Below, piece after piece: positions 44,076-52,729 of a stretch of 64,000 nt of DNA. Numbering within the stretch: position 1 is the first letter of the stretch; every line of letters begins with the position of its first letter. Made by a program: the position numbers and the translations under genes. The stretch comes from Salipiger pentaromativorans (GTDB lineage Bacteria; Pseudomonadota; Alphaproteobacteria; Rhodobacterales; Rhodobacteraceae). The notes below the pieces were generated by a model that did not search any database, was not told the origin of the DNA, and saw nothing but the letters and a program-made list of their open reading frames with translations. The stretch spans positions 556,762-620,761 of the forward strand of contig NZ_JAMDHK010000001.1 in NCBI RefSeq assembly GCF_024721115.1, read 5' to 3'.

Positions 44076-45878
44076 GTGACCCTTCGGCGCTTTTCGACCG
44101 TTTTCGGCCTTGCGCTGGGCCTCGCCGCTTCCCCTGTCGTCGCGTTCGAGGCGCTGAATTTCTCCACCCCCGGCATGGACGAGGATCTGCGCACGCAGCT
44201 CAAGAACAACTCGGCCCTGACCGCCGCTCAGGCCGAAGGCCGGGTCTCGGGGCAGGATGCGGTGGCCGCGGCCCTGTCGGATTACGGTGTGCTGCTCGAG
44301 ACGCTCTATGCCAACGGCTATTACGGCGGCACGGTCAGCATCCAGCTCGACGGGCACGAGGCCGCCGACATCCCGCTGCTCTCGACCCCCGAGACGGTGC
44401 GCTCGGTCACCGTGACGGTCACCAGCGGGCCGCGTTTCAAGTTCGGAACCGCCCGGCTTGCCCCGCTGGCGCCGGGCACGGTGCTGCCCGAGGGCTTTGC
44501 CCCCGGCGCCACCGCGCTTGCGCCGCTGGTGGGCGAGGCCGCCTCGACCGCCATCGACGGCTGGCGTCAGATCGGCCACGCCAAGGCGGATCTCTCTTAT
44601 CAGCAGGTCACAGCCAACCATGCCGCGCGCCGGCTGAACGTCGAGATGCGCATCGCGCCGGGGCCCGAGCTGCGGTTCGGCAAGCTCATCACCGTGAACG
44701 ACAGCGCCGTGCGCGCCGCCGCGCAGCGCCGCATCGCCGGGCTGCCCACCGGCGAACGCTTCGATCCCGACGAGCTGGACGAGGTGACCCGCCGGCTCAC
44801 CGCCACCGGCGCCTTTTCCAGCGTGACGCTGCGCGAAGCGGAAACGCCCAACCCCGACGGCACGCTCGACATCAAGCTGCGGGTCGCCGACGCCAAGCCC
44901 CGCCGCTTCGGGTTCGGCGCCGAGATTTCCTCGCTCGAGGGGCTGACGCTCAGCGCCTTCTGGCTGCACCGCAACTTCCGCGGCGGGGCCGAGCGCTTGC
45001 GCGTCGATGGCGAGATTTCCGACATCTCCGGCAACACCGGCGAAATCGACGCCAGCCTCACCGCGCGGCTGGAGATCCCCGCCGCGATCGCGCGGCTCGG
45101 CCCCGATACCGACGCCTTCTTCCAGGCCGCCCTGTCGAGCGAGAACGAACCGACCTACACCGCGAACAGCATCGAGCTGACCACCGGCCTCACCCGCCGG
45201 TTCAACGAGCAGCTCACCGGAGAGATCGGGATCGGCTATCGCTATTCCGAAACCGACGACGATCTCGGCTATCGCTCCTTCTCGCTTTTCACCCTGCCGC
45301 TGTCGCTGACCTGGGACACCCGCGACAAGGATCTCGATCCGCGCTCGGGCTGGTATGTGGGCACCGAACTGACTCCGTTCCTGAACATCTCTGGCCCCGG
45401 CGACGGCGCGCGGTTCTACACCGATCTGCGCGGCTATTACGGGCTGGGCGCCGACAAGCGCACGGTGCTGGCCGGGCGGCTGCAACTCGGCTCGGTGCTG
45501 GGATCGGAGCTGACCGACACGCAGCCGGAATATCTGTTCTATTCGGGGGGCGCCGGCACAGTCCGGGGCCAGCCCTATCAGTCGCTGAACGTCGATCTCG
45601 GCGGCGGCGACGAAACCGGCGGGCGCAGTTTCCTCGGCCTCTCCGCCGAGATCCGGCAGGACATCGGCGAGAACTGGGGCCTTGTGGCCTTTGCCGACGC
45701 CGGGTTCATCGGCGCCGACAGCACCCCCGGACAAAGCGGCGACTGGCATTCCGGCGCCGGGCTCGGGGTCCGCTATCAGACCGGGATCGGCCCGCTGCGG
45801 CTCGACATCGCGGCGCCCACGAGCGGCGGCACCGGCTCGGGCGTCCAGCTTTATCTTGGCATAGGTCAGGCGTTTTGA
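44076..45878 (+). CDS. tamA: outer-membrane translocation/assembly protein TamA
   Basis: Omp85-family protein of 600 residues that works with TamB in outer-membrane protein or lipid transport. A signal peptide (cut near VVA-FEA, residue 23) is followed by POTRA domains (about 25-260) and a C-terminal 16-strand barrel. The Omp85 landmarks are FYSGGAGTVRGQPYQ, the lid-lock VRGY-like motif, and PLRLDIA in the last strands; the protein ends GVQLYLGIGQAF with a terminal Phe. GTG start, no ATG being well placed. Four-base overlap with tamB. Confidence 0.92.
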   Translation: MTLRRFSTVFGLALGLAASPVVAFEALNFSTPGMDEDLRTQLKNNSALTAAQAEGRVSGQDAVAAALSDYGVLLETLYANGYYGGTVSIQLDGHEAADIPLLSTPETVRSVTVTVTSGPRFKFGTARLAPLAPGTVLPEGFAPGATALAPLVGEAASTAIDGWRQIGHAKADLSYQQVTANHAARRLNVEMRIAPGPELRFGKLITVNDSAVRAAAQRRIAGLPTGERFDPDELDEVTRRLTATGAFSSVTLREAETPNPDGTLDIKLRVADAKPRRFGFGAEISSLEGLTLSAFWLHRNFRGGAERLRVDGEISDISGNTGEIDASLTARLEIPAAIARLGPDTDAFFQAALSSENEPTYTANSIELTTGLTRRFNEQLTGEIGIGYRYSETDDDLGYRSFSLFTLPLSLTWDTRDKDLDPRSGWYVGTELTPFLNISGPGDGARFYTDLRGYYGLGADKRTVLAGRLQLGSVLGSELTDTQPEYLFYSGGAGTVRGQPYQSLNVDLGGGDETGGRSFLGLSAEIRQDIGENWGLVAFADAGFIGADSTPGQSGDWHSGAGLGVRYQTGIGPLRLDIAAPTSGGTGSGVQLYLGIGQAF

Positions 45879-48800
45879 AACGGTTCCTTCTTCTGCTCAC
45901 GCTGCTCTTCGGCCTCTCCCTGCCCGCCCATGCGCAGGACGACGATGGCGGCACACGGCTTGAACGGCTGATCGAGGACGCAATTTCCTCGGACGGGATG
46001 GATGTGCAGATCCGCGGCTTTCGCGGCGCGCTGAGCGCGCAGGCGACGCTCGACCGGCTCACCATCTCGGATGGCAACGGCATCTGGCTGACGCTGGAAG
46101 ACGCCGAGCTCGACTGGAGCCGGGCGGCGCTGCTGAGCGGCCGGGTCGAGGTGAACAAGCTCTCCGCCGCGCGTCTGGAGCTGACGCGGCTGCCCGGCGC
46201 GCAGACCGACACGCCCGCGCCCGAAGCCAGCGGCACCAGCTTTTCGCTGCCCGATCTGCCGGTCTCCATCGACATCGGGGAATTCGCCATCGCGCGGGTG
46301 GAGCTGGGCGCGGCGGTGATCGGCGAGGCGGTGGCGCTTGGCGTCGCCGGCGCGGCGCATCTTGCCGGCGGCGCGGGCACTGCCGAACTTTCGGTGCAGC
46401 GCGTCGATGGCCCCAACGATGCGCTGACCTTCACCGGCAGCTATGGCAACGAGACCCGCCGGCTGACGCTCGATCTGGCGCTGGACGAGGCGGCGGGCGG
46501 GCTGATCAGCACCAAGGCGGGGCTGCCCGGCACGCCCTCGCTGCGGCTCACGCTCAAGGGCGATGCGCCGGTGGACGATTTCACCGCAGATCTGACGCTG
46601 GCCACCGATGGCCAGGACCGGCTGGCCGGACAGATCACGCTGCAAGGCGCGGCCGAGGAAGGCCATCGCTTCGCCGCCGATCTGGCCGGCGATCTGCGGC
46701 CGCTGCTGCCGCCGGACCAGCGCGCCTTTCTCGGACCGCGCCAGTCGCTGCGCACGACCGGGATGCTGGAAGCCGGCGGCGCGCTGGCGCTCGACGCGCT
46801 GGACTTGCAGACCGCCGCCGTCTCGCTCAGCGGCGCGGCGCGGATCGGGGCCGACGGCTGGCCCGAACGGCTGGCGCTCGACGGGCGCATCGCCGCGCAG
46901 GACGGCGGCCCGGTGCGGATCGCCTTCACCCAGGACGTGACCCGGCTCGACGAGGCGACCCTGAGCCTCGCCTATGCCGCGGCCCAGGGCGACGGGTTCA
47001 CGCTGGAGATGCTGGCGCAGGGCATCGACCGCCCCGAGATGGCGCTGCGCGAGGCGCGGATCTCCGGTCGGGGGACCATCACGCGCAACAGCGGCACCAC
47101 CTTGCCCGGCCGCGTGCAGGGCGGGCTGACGCTGGACGTCGCCGGCCTGTCGCTGGCGGACCCTGCGCTGGCCCAGGCGGCGGGCGAGGCATTGCGCGGA
47201 ACGCTGCAGTTCGACTGGCAGGAAGACGCCCCGCTGACGCTTTCACAGATCGACCTCAGCGGCGCCGGGATCGACATCGCGGGCGCGGTGACCTTTTCCG
47301 GGCTCACCCCGGGCGAGGATCCGGCCATTGCGCCCGATCTCACCGTGCAGACCCGCGATCTGGCCCGGTTCTCGGGGCTCGCCGGGCGGCCGCTGGACGG
47401 CGCGGCGGATCTGGCCCTGCGCGGGCGCGCCGAGCCGCTGTCGGGCCGCTTCGACCTGGCGCTCAGCGGCAGCGCCACCGATCTCTCCGCCGATATTGCG
47501 CAGCTCGACGGGCTGCTGGCCGGGCGGCTGAGCCTTGCCGCGGCGATGCAGCGCAGCGAGGCGGGCACCTTCCTGCGGCGTCTCAATCTGGACGGGCCCG
47601 GCATCGGGCTGACCGCCCATGCCGAACTGCGGACCGGCGCCAGCACCGGCAGCTTCGCGCTGACCCTGCCGCAGCTTTCGCGCATCCAGCCCGGGCTGGG
47701 CGGCGCCGCAACGCTCCAGGGCGACCTTCAGGAAAGCGCCTCGGACTATGCGCTCGATTTCACCGCCACCGGCCCCGGCGGCACCGAGGCCAGCGGCACG
47801 CTGACCGCGTCGAAGACCGCCGATGGCGGCATCGGCACGCTGAGCTTTGCCGGCAAGGCCGCCGCCACCGCGCTCTCGGCCTATGCGCCGCTGGCCGGGC
47901 GGCCGCTGCGCGGCGGTGCCAGCTTTGACGGCGCTGCCTCCTATACGCTGGCCGACGGGGCGCTGAGCGCCCGGGGCGATCTGCGCACCTCCGATCTCGC
48001 GCTGGGAATTCCGACGGCGGATTCGCTGCTGGGCGGCACCGGCACCGCCACCGTGTCGATGACCCGCGACGGCAGCGGCAAGATCACCGTCGAGCGGCTC
48101 GATCTCAGCACCACCGAACTGACCGCGACGCTCAGCGGCAGCATGGGGCAGACCGGCGACAGCGCCATGCGCTACGACATCGCGCTGCGCGATCTCGGGC
48201 GGATCGTCGAGCAGCTTCCCGGTCGCGCCACCGCCACAGGCACGCTGAGCGCCACCGGTACCGGCCCCTGGCAGGTCAACACCAGCCTCACCGCCCCGGG
48301 CGGGACCGAGGCGCAGGTCTCGGGCAGTCTTGCCCGCGCCTTCGACAGCGCCAATCTTGCCATTTCCGGCGCCGCGCCGCTGGCGCTGGTCAACCGGTTC
48401 GCGGAACCCAACCTGCTGTCGGGCCTCGCGCGGATGGATCTGCGGCTCGACGGGCCGCTGGCGCCCGCGTCGCTGTCCGGCACAATCCGGGTGAGCGGCG
48501 CCGAGGCGGTGCTGCCCGGACCGGCGCTGACGCTGACCGGGATCGACATCGACACCACGCTCGGCGGCGGTCAGGCCCGCCTGACCGTCGAGGGCGACCT
48601 GTCCACCGGCGGACGGCTGCAAACCCAGGGCACCGTCGGGCTCAACGCCCCCTATGCCGCCGATCTGCGGGTGCGGCTGCGCGATCTGGTGCTTCAGGAC
48701 CGCCGGCTGTATCAGGCCCGCGCCGAGGGCAATATCACCGTGCAGGGGCCGCTGCTGACCGGCCCCCGCGTCGCTGGCTGGGTCGAGATCGCCGAGGCCG

Positions 48801-49639
48801 AGCTGCGCATTCCCGAAACCGGGCTGGGACCGGGCAGCCGCAGCTTCACCCTCACGCATATCGCCGAACCCGCCGCCGTGCACCAGACCCGCGCCCGCGC
48901 CGGGCTGCTCGACGCGGCGCAGAAAGCCGGCGGCCGGCCCTATACGCTGCCCCTTGATCTCGAGATCCGTGCCCCCTCGCGGCTCTTCGTGCGCGGCCGC
49001 GGGCTCGACGCCGAACTGGGCGGCACGCTGCGGCTGACCGGAACCTCGCAGAACGTGGTGCCGGTGGGCCGGTTCGATCTGATCCGCGGGCGGCTGGACA
49101 TTCTCGGCCAGCGCCTGACGCTGGAAAAGGCCATCCTGCGGCTGACCGGCGATTTCGATCCGACGCTGGAGGTGGAGGCCACCTCGGAACGCGATGGCAC
49201 GGTGATCAAGGTGGCGCTGGACGGTCAGGCCACCTCGCCCGAGGTGTCGTTTTCCTCCGACCCGGCGCGCCCCGAGGAAGAGGTCCTGGCGCTGCTGCTT
49301 TTCGGGCGCGACGTGACCGAACTTTCCGCGCTTCAGGCGCTGCGCATCGCGGCGGCGGTGAACACGCTGGCGGGCAAGGGTGGCGAGGGGATCGTCGGCA
49401 ATCTGCGCCGGGGCTTCGGCCTCGACGATTTCGACGTCACCACCGACGACCAGGGCAATGCCGGGCTGCGGCTGGGCAAGTATATCAGCGACAACATCTA
49501 TACCGATGTCGAGATCAACTCCGGCGGCGACACGGCGGTCAACCTGAACATCCAGATCAACCGCAACGTCAAGGCGCGCGGCCAGGTCTCGACCGACGGC
49601 AACACCGGTTTCGGGGTGTTCTTCGAAAAGGATTACTGA
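45875..49639 (+). CDS. tamB: translocation/assembly module protein TamB
   Basis: AsmA-like/DUF490 protein of 1254 residues, likely a beta-taco bridge across the periplasm. An N-terminal signal-anchor (KRFLLLLTLLFGLSLPAHA) is followed by long stretches of short hydrophobic beta repeats (e.g. LDLALDE, LRLTLKG). The C-terminal DUF490 region includes GRFDLIRGRLDILGQRLTLEKA and ends GFGVFFEKDY. The start appears to be TTG, overlapping the tamA stop as TTGA, because no ATG or GTG gives a complete signal peptide. TamB/YhdP proteins are implicated in phospholipid transport to the outer membrane. Confidence 0.93.
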   Translation: MKRFLLLLTLLFGLSLPAHAQDDDGGTRLERLIEDAISSDGMDVQIRGFRGALSAQATLDRLTISDGNGIWLTLEDAELDWSRAALLSGRVEVNKLSAARLELTRLPGAQTDTPAPEASGTSFSLPDLPVSIDIGEFAIARVELGAAVIGEAVALGVAGAAHLAGGAGTAELSVQRVDGPNDALTFTGSYGNETRRLTLDLALDEAAGGLISTKAGLPGTPSLRLTLKGDAPVDDFTADLTLATDGQDRLAGQITLQGAAEEGHRFAADLAGDLRPLLPPDQRAFLGPRQSLRTTGMLEAGGALALDALDLQTAAVSLSGAARIGADGWPERLALDGRIAAQDGGPVRIAFTQDVTRLDEATLSLAYAAAQGDGFTLEMLAQGIDRPEMALREARISGRGTITRNSGTTLPGRVQGGLTLDVAGLSLADPALAQAAGEALRGTLQFDWQEDAPLTLSQIDLSGAGIDIAGAVTFSGLTPGEDPAIAPDLTVQTRDLARFSGLAGRPLDGAADLALRGRAEPLSGRFDLALSGSATDLSADIAQLDGLLAGRLSLAAAMQRSEAGTFLRRLNLDGPGIGLTAHAELRTGASTGSFALTLPQLSRIQPGLGGAATLQGDLQESASDYALDFTATGPGGTEASGTLTASKTADGGIGTLSFAGKAAATALSAYAPLAGRPLRGGASFDGAASYTLADGALSARGDLRTSDLALGIPTADSLLGGTGTATVSMTRDGSGKITVERLDLSTTELTATLSGSMGQTGDSAMRYDIALRDLGRIVEQLPGRATATGTLSATGTGPWQVNTSLTAPGGTEAQVSGSLARAFDSANLAISGAAPLALVNRFAEPNLLSGLARMDLRLDGPLAPASLSGTIRVSGAEAVLPGPALTLTGIDIDTTLGGGQARLTVEGDLSTGGRLQTQGTVGLNAPYAADLRVRLRDLVLQDRRLYQARAEGNITVQGPLLTGPRVAGWVEIAEAELRIPETGLGPGSRSFTLTHIAEPAAVHQTRARAGLLDAAQKAGGRPYTLPLDLEIRAPSRLFVRGRGLDAELGGTLRLTGTSQNVVPVGRFDLIRGRLDILGQRLTLEKAILRLTGDFDPTLEVEATSERDGTVIKVALDGQATSPEVSFSSDPARPEEEVLALLLFGRDVTELSALQALRIAAAVNTLAGKGGEGIVGNLRRGFGLDDFDVTTDDQGNAGLRLGKYISDNIYTDVEINSGGDTAVNLNIQINRNVKARGQVSTDGNTGFGVFFEKDY

Positions 49640-49644
49640 CCGGA

Positions 49645-49671
49645 CGCCCGGCGCGACCGCCGGGCGCTTTG
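49645..49671 (+). terminator. tamAB terminator hairpin
   Basis: CGCCCGGCG and CGCCGGGCG pair perfectly around a CGAC loop, 5 bp after the tamB stop, followed by CTTTGCT. A second hairpin, GGGCGCG / CGCGCCC, lies at about 49748-49771 just before the sigma-gene promoter. Confidence 0.55.
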
Positions 49672-49771
49672 CTCCGCCCCAGACGGCAATGACGGCAAAG
49701 CCCCTCGCCATGGCCCAGAACGCCCCGGCGGGCAGTCGGCCCAGGGCGGGCGCGAAAATTTCCGCGCGCCC

Positions 49772-49798
49772 GGGAATAATCCTCCGTCCGGCCCCGTA
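49772..49798 (+). promoter_or_regulatory. candidate ECF promoter of the sigma-factor gene
   Basis: GGGAATAATC and, 23 bp from its first base, CGTA form a -35/-10 pair that recurs with identical spacing before the NTF2-like gene (51197-51223). This is the pattern expected for an autoregulated ECF sigma factor. It lies about 105 bp before the sigma start codon. Confidence 0.65.
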
Positions 49799-49903
49799 TG
49801 TCCCGGGTAGACGTCCCTGCGTGAACCTGTTTCCGTCGACCCGCAATCCGGAGGAGCGCCGCCGTGCCCCAGACAGATGCCCCCCTTGCCGCCGGAGCAT
49901 GCG

Positions 49904-50413
49904 ATGTTTCGTGACAGGTCGCTGCTGATCGCCGAGATCCCGCATCTGCGCCGCTATGCCCGCGCGCTCTGCCGCGATCCCGACACCGCCGACGATCTCG
50001 TGCAGCGCTGCCTCGAACGCGCGCTCAAGAAGTTCCACCTCTGGCAGACCGACCGCCGGCTGCGCCCCTGGCTCTTCACCATCATGTACAACCTGCATGT
50101 GGACATGATCCGCGAAACCCGGTTTTCGGGAAAAACGGTCGGTCTGGGCGAGGTTCCGGAACTGTCGCAACCGGCGCGGCAGGAGGACCATGTGAACCTC
50201 ACCCGCGTGCTGGCCGCCATCGACGCGCTGCCGCGCGAACAGCGCGACGTTCTCGTGCTCGTCGGGGTGCGGGAACTCAGCTACGCGGATGCCGCCAAGG
50301 TGCTGTCGATTCCGCTGGGGACGCTGATGTCGCGTCTCAATCGCGGACGCGAACGATTGCGTCAGACGCTTGGAATGGAGAAGAAGACTGCGGTTCTTCG
50401 AAAGGTGAAATGA
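49904..50413 (+). CDS. ECF-type RNA polymerase sigma factor
   Basis: Sigma-70 family protein of 169 residues with only regions 2 and 4. Region 2 shows RRYARALCRDPDTADDLVQRCLERAL and RPWLFTIMYNLHVDMIR; region 4 shows LPREQRDVLVLVGVRELSYADAAKVLSIPLGTLMSRLNRGRERLR, the helix-turn-helix that reads the -35 box. The inducing stress cannot be told. It overlaps its anti-sigma gene by four bases, and its own promoter shares a motif with the downstream target gene. A longer start nine codons upstream is possible. Confidence 0.9.
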   Translation: MFRDRSLLIAEIPHLRRYARALCRDPDTADDLVQRCLERALKKFHLWQTDRRLRPWLFTIMYNLHVDMIRETRFSGKTVGLGEVPELSQPARQEDHVNLTRVLAAIDALPREQRDVLVLVGVRELSYADAAKVLSIPLGTLMSRLNRGRERLRQTLGMEKKTAVLRKVK

Positions 50414-51189
50414 TGACGAACCCGCCCGAAAATGTGCCGACCGACGTGACCGTGGACGAGCTGCACGCCTATGCCGACGACCAGCTCCCGCCCGAGCGCG
50501 CCGCCGCCGTCGAAGCCTATCTGCGCGACAATCCCGCCGCCGCCGCGCGGGTGGCGGATTACCAGCTCATCAATGCCGCGCTGCTCAGCCGCAGCGAGGA
50601 CATCGACGACGAACCGATCCCGCAGGCGCTGCTGGACACTGCCGGGCGACCGCCGCGCTATCCGCTGATGCGCATCGCCGCCGCCGTGGTCTGGCTGGCG
50701 GTGGGCGGCGCGCTCGGATGGCAGGCCGCCGGCTTTGCGGCAGGCCCCGGCGCGGCGCCCGGCGGCTTCGCCGAACGGGCGGCGCTGGCCTATGCGGTCT
50801 ATGCGCCGGAGACGCTGCACCCGGTCGAGGTCGGGGCCGAGGAGTCCGAACATCTCACCAACTGGCTGTCGAACCGGCTGCGGATGAGCGTCTCTGTCCC
50901 CAGCCTCGCCGAGCAGGGGTTCCGCTTTCTGGGCGGGCGGCTGATGATGGGCGAGACCGCCCCCGCCGCGCTGCTGATGTATGAGTCGGACAGCGGGCGC
51001 CGGCTGACCCTCTATATCTCGAACGAACCCTCGCAGGGCTCCGGCGAGGCAATGGACTTCTGGCAGGACAACCGCGCGGGCGTGGTCACCTGGGCCAGCA
51101 GCGGTGCCGAGTTCGGGCTCGCCGGCGGGTTTTCGCAGCGCGAGCTGGCCTCTTTCGCAAATGTGATCCGCGATCGTTTCGACGCCTAG
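50410..51189 (+). CDS. membrane-anchored anti-sigma factor
   Basis: Protein of 259 residues. An N-terminal helical domain (about residues 12-60, VDELHAYADDQLPPERAAAVEAYL) is typical of RskA/FecR-like anti-sigma factors; this one lacks the zinc HXXXCXXC motif. One membrane helix at about 87-108 (MRIAAAVVWLAVGGALGW) connects to a periplasmic sensor domain. It should hold the sigma factor at the membrane until a signal releases it. Four-base overlap with the sigma gene. Confidence 0.85.
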   Translation: MMTNPPENVPTDVTVDELHAYADDQLPPERAAAVEAYLRDNPAAAARVADYQLINAALLSRSEDIDDEPIPQALLDTAGRPPRYPLMRIAAAVVWLAVGGALGWQAAGFAAGPGAAPGGFAERAALAYAVYAPETLHPVEVGAEESEHLTNWLSNRLRMSVSVPSLAEQGFRFLGGRLMMGETAPAALLMYESDSGRRLTLYISNEPSQGSGEAMDFWQDNRAGVVTWASSGAEFGLAGGFSQRELASFANVIRDRFDA

Positions 51190-51196
51190 AGACCAC

Positions 51197-51223
51197 GGGA
51201 ATAATCGCGGCGGCGGCACCGTA
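51197..51223 (+). promoter_or_regulatory. candidate ECF promoter of the NTF2-like gene
   Basis: GGGAATAATC followed by CGTA, with exactly the same 23-bp spacing as upstream of the sigma gene, lies 37-63 bp before the NTF2-like start. The shared GGGAATAAT...CGTA is the only long similarity between the two gaps. Confidence 0.65.
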
Positions 51224-51259
51224 GATAGGGCACTGCAACTCACAAAGGACCCGTGATCC

Positions 51260-51691
51260 ATGTATCGCAAACACACCGCCGCCGCCCTCCTCATCGCCGC
51301 CCTCGGCGCCGGGACCGGCGCAATCGCCGGGCCCGGCGCCGATCTGGCCATGGCACATTTCGATGCCGTCGCCACCGGCGCCGTCGCCGATGCCTCGGCG
51401 CATTATTCCGACAGCACCGTCTTCGAATGGGTCGGCGGCCCGCTCGACGGCACCTATACCGGCAAGGAGGCCATCCAATCGGTCTGGCAGAAGTTCAGCA
51501 CTGCCCAGGGCGCGCTGACCGCCGAGGTGAGCAACCTTCAGGAAAACGCCAACCCCGCCGGCGCGACCGTGACCGCCGATGTGACCTTTTCGGGCAAAGC
51601 TACGATCCCCGTGCGCTATGTGCTGACCTTCCGCGGCGAGACCATCGTCAGCGAGGTCTGGCAGATCGACCCCAAGCTCGGCAGCTACTGA
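51260..51691 (+). CDS. secreted NTF2-like (SnoaL-type) protein
   Basis: Protein of 143 residues with a signal peptide (KHTAAALLIAALGAGTGAIA, cut near residue 23). The mature part has the NTF2/SnoaL-like pattern of HFDAVATGAVADASAHYSDSTVFEWVGGPLDGTYTGKEAIQSVWQKF, a small cavity fold. No catalytic residues can be assigned. The matching promoter indicates that it belongs to the ECF regulon, so it may act in a periplasmic stress response. Confidence 0.8.
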   Translation: MYRKHTAAALLIAALGAGTGAIAGPGADLAMAHFDAVATGAVADASAHYSDSTVFEWVGGPLDGTYTGKEAIQSVWQKFSTAQGALTAEVSNLQENANPAGATVTADVTFSGKATIPVRYVLTFRGETIVSEVWQIDPKLGSY

Positions 51692-51714
51692 ACCGCTTGC
51701 CGCAAAGATCGGCA

Positions 51715-51737
51715 GCGGCCGGATCGCGTCCGGCCGC
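51715..51737. terminator. hairpin between NTF2-like gene and LysR gene
   Basis: GCGGCCGGA and TCCGGCCGC form a 9-bp perfect stem with a TCGCG loop between two convergent genes. No T-tract is visible. Confidence 0.45.
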
Positions 51738-51752
51738 GCCACCCGCCCGCTC

Positions 51753-52628
51753 TCACGATGCGGGCGCCACCAGATGGTCGATCAGGGCCCGCAGGCGCCG
51801 GGGCATCGCCCGCGCGGCGGGCCAGACCAGGAAGAACGCCCCGGCTTCGTGCAGTTCCGCCGCGAGAACCCGCACCAGCCGGCCCCGCGCCAGATCCTCC
51901 GTCACCACGAAATCCGGCAGCCAGCTTACCCCCAGCCCGGCAATCGCAGCGCTGCGTGCGCCCTCGATGGCGCTTACCACCATCCGGGGCGGAGACAGCG
52001 CCAGCGGCGCCCCGTCGCGCCGCAACCAGGGCTGAAGCCGCCCCGTCATGCTGTAGCGAAAGCCGATCCGGTCATGGCCGTCGAGACTGTCGAGCGACGG
52101 CATGCCGCGACGCTCGAGATACGCCGGCGCCGCATAGAGCCCGTGGTGATAGGGGCCGAAGCGGCGCAGCTTCAGCGAGCTGTCCCGCAACGGCCCGTTG
52201 CGGATTCCCAGGTCGATGCCCTCGGCGACCAGATCCGTCATCCTGTCGGAAAACCGGATCTCGACGGTCACCTCGGAATGGGCCCGCAGAAAGCTCTCGA
52301 GCCGGGCGTTCAGGAAATGATAACCGACCAGCGGCACCGTCAGCGTCAATGGCCCCGCCAGACGTTCGGTCCGGTCCCGCAGCTCCTCCAGCGCCTCGTC
52401 CAGCGCCTCGAGTGCGGGCGACACGCCGGACAGCAGCGTGCGCCCCTCTTCGGTCAGCTCCAGATGCCGGGTCGTGCGCCGGAAGAGCGTGACCCCCAGC
52501 TCCTCCTCGAGCCGCTGGATCGCCTTGCCGATGGCCGAGGGCGACACGCCAAGCCGGCGCGCGGCCCCGGCGAACGATCCGGCGCGGGCGGTCGCGGTAA
52601 AGCTCTCGAGAAGAGTCAGGCTCGGCAT
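51753..52628 (-). CDS. LysR-family transcriptional regulator
   Basis: Regulator of 291 residues with an N-terminal winged HTH (LTLLESFTATARAGSFAGAARRLGVSPSAIGKAIQRLEEELG) and a LysR substrate-binding domain starting near residue 90 (LTLTVPLVGYHFLNARL). It is divergent from an MFS efflux gene, its likely target. Its start codon overlaps one arm of a long inverted repeat. Confidence 0.9.
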   Translation of the reverse strand: MPSLTLLESFTATARAGSFAGAARRLGVSPSAIGKAIQRLEEELGVTLFRRTTRHLELTEEGRTLLSGVSPALEALDEALEELRDRTERLAGPLTLTVPLVGYHFLNARLESFLRAHSEVTVEIRFSDRMTDLVAEGIDLGIRNGPLRDSSLKLRRFGPYHHGLYAAPAYLERRGMPSLDSLDGHDRIGFRYSMTGRLQPWLRRDGAPLALSPPRMVVSAIEGARSAAIAGLGVSWLPDFVVTEDLARGRLVRVLAAELHEAGAFFLVWPAARAMPRRLRALIDHLVAPAS

Positions 52629-52676
52629 GATTCATTCACGATATTTGGTTGGTAATTAGCCGAGAGAATGGATCAT
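52627..52676. promoter_or_regulatory. inverted repeat in the lysR-MFS gap
   Basis: ATGATTCATTC (52627-52637) and GAATGGATCAT (52666-52676) are inverted repeats with 10 of 11 positions matching, 28 bp apart. This is a fair LysR-type operator arrangement covering the divergent promoters. Between them the sequence is A/T-rich, likely containing a promoter. Confidence 0.5.
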
Positions 52677-52729
52677 TCCGGATTTCAATGACAGGTATAT
52701 TTTCGAACCGGCCAGCACAGGAGCGCCGC

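Noticed and set aside
43976-45874. A 630-residue N-terminal extension of TamB over tamA
   Set aside because: The frame is open through tamA but not protein-like; the signal-anchor of TamB begins at the TTG that overlaps the tamA stop.
47243-50191. A 982-residue minus-strand open frame opposite tamB
   Set aside because: Antisense shadow of tamB and the sigma gene; no domain recognised.
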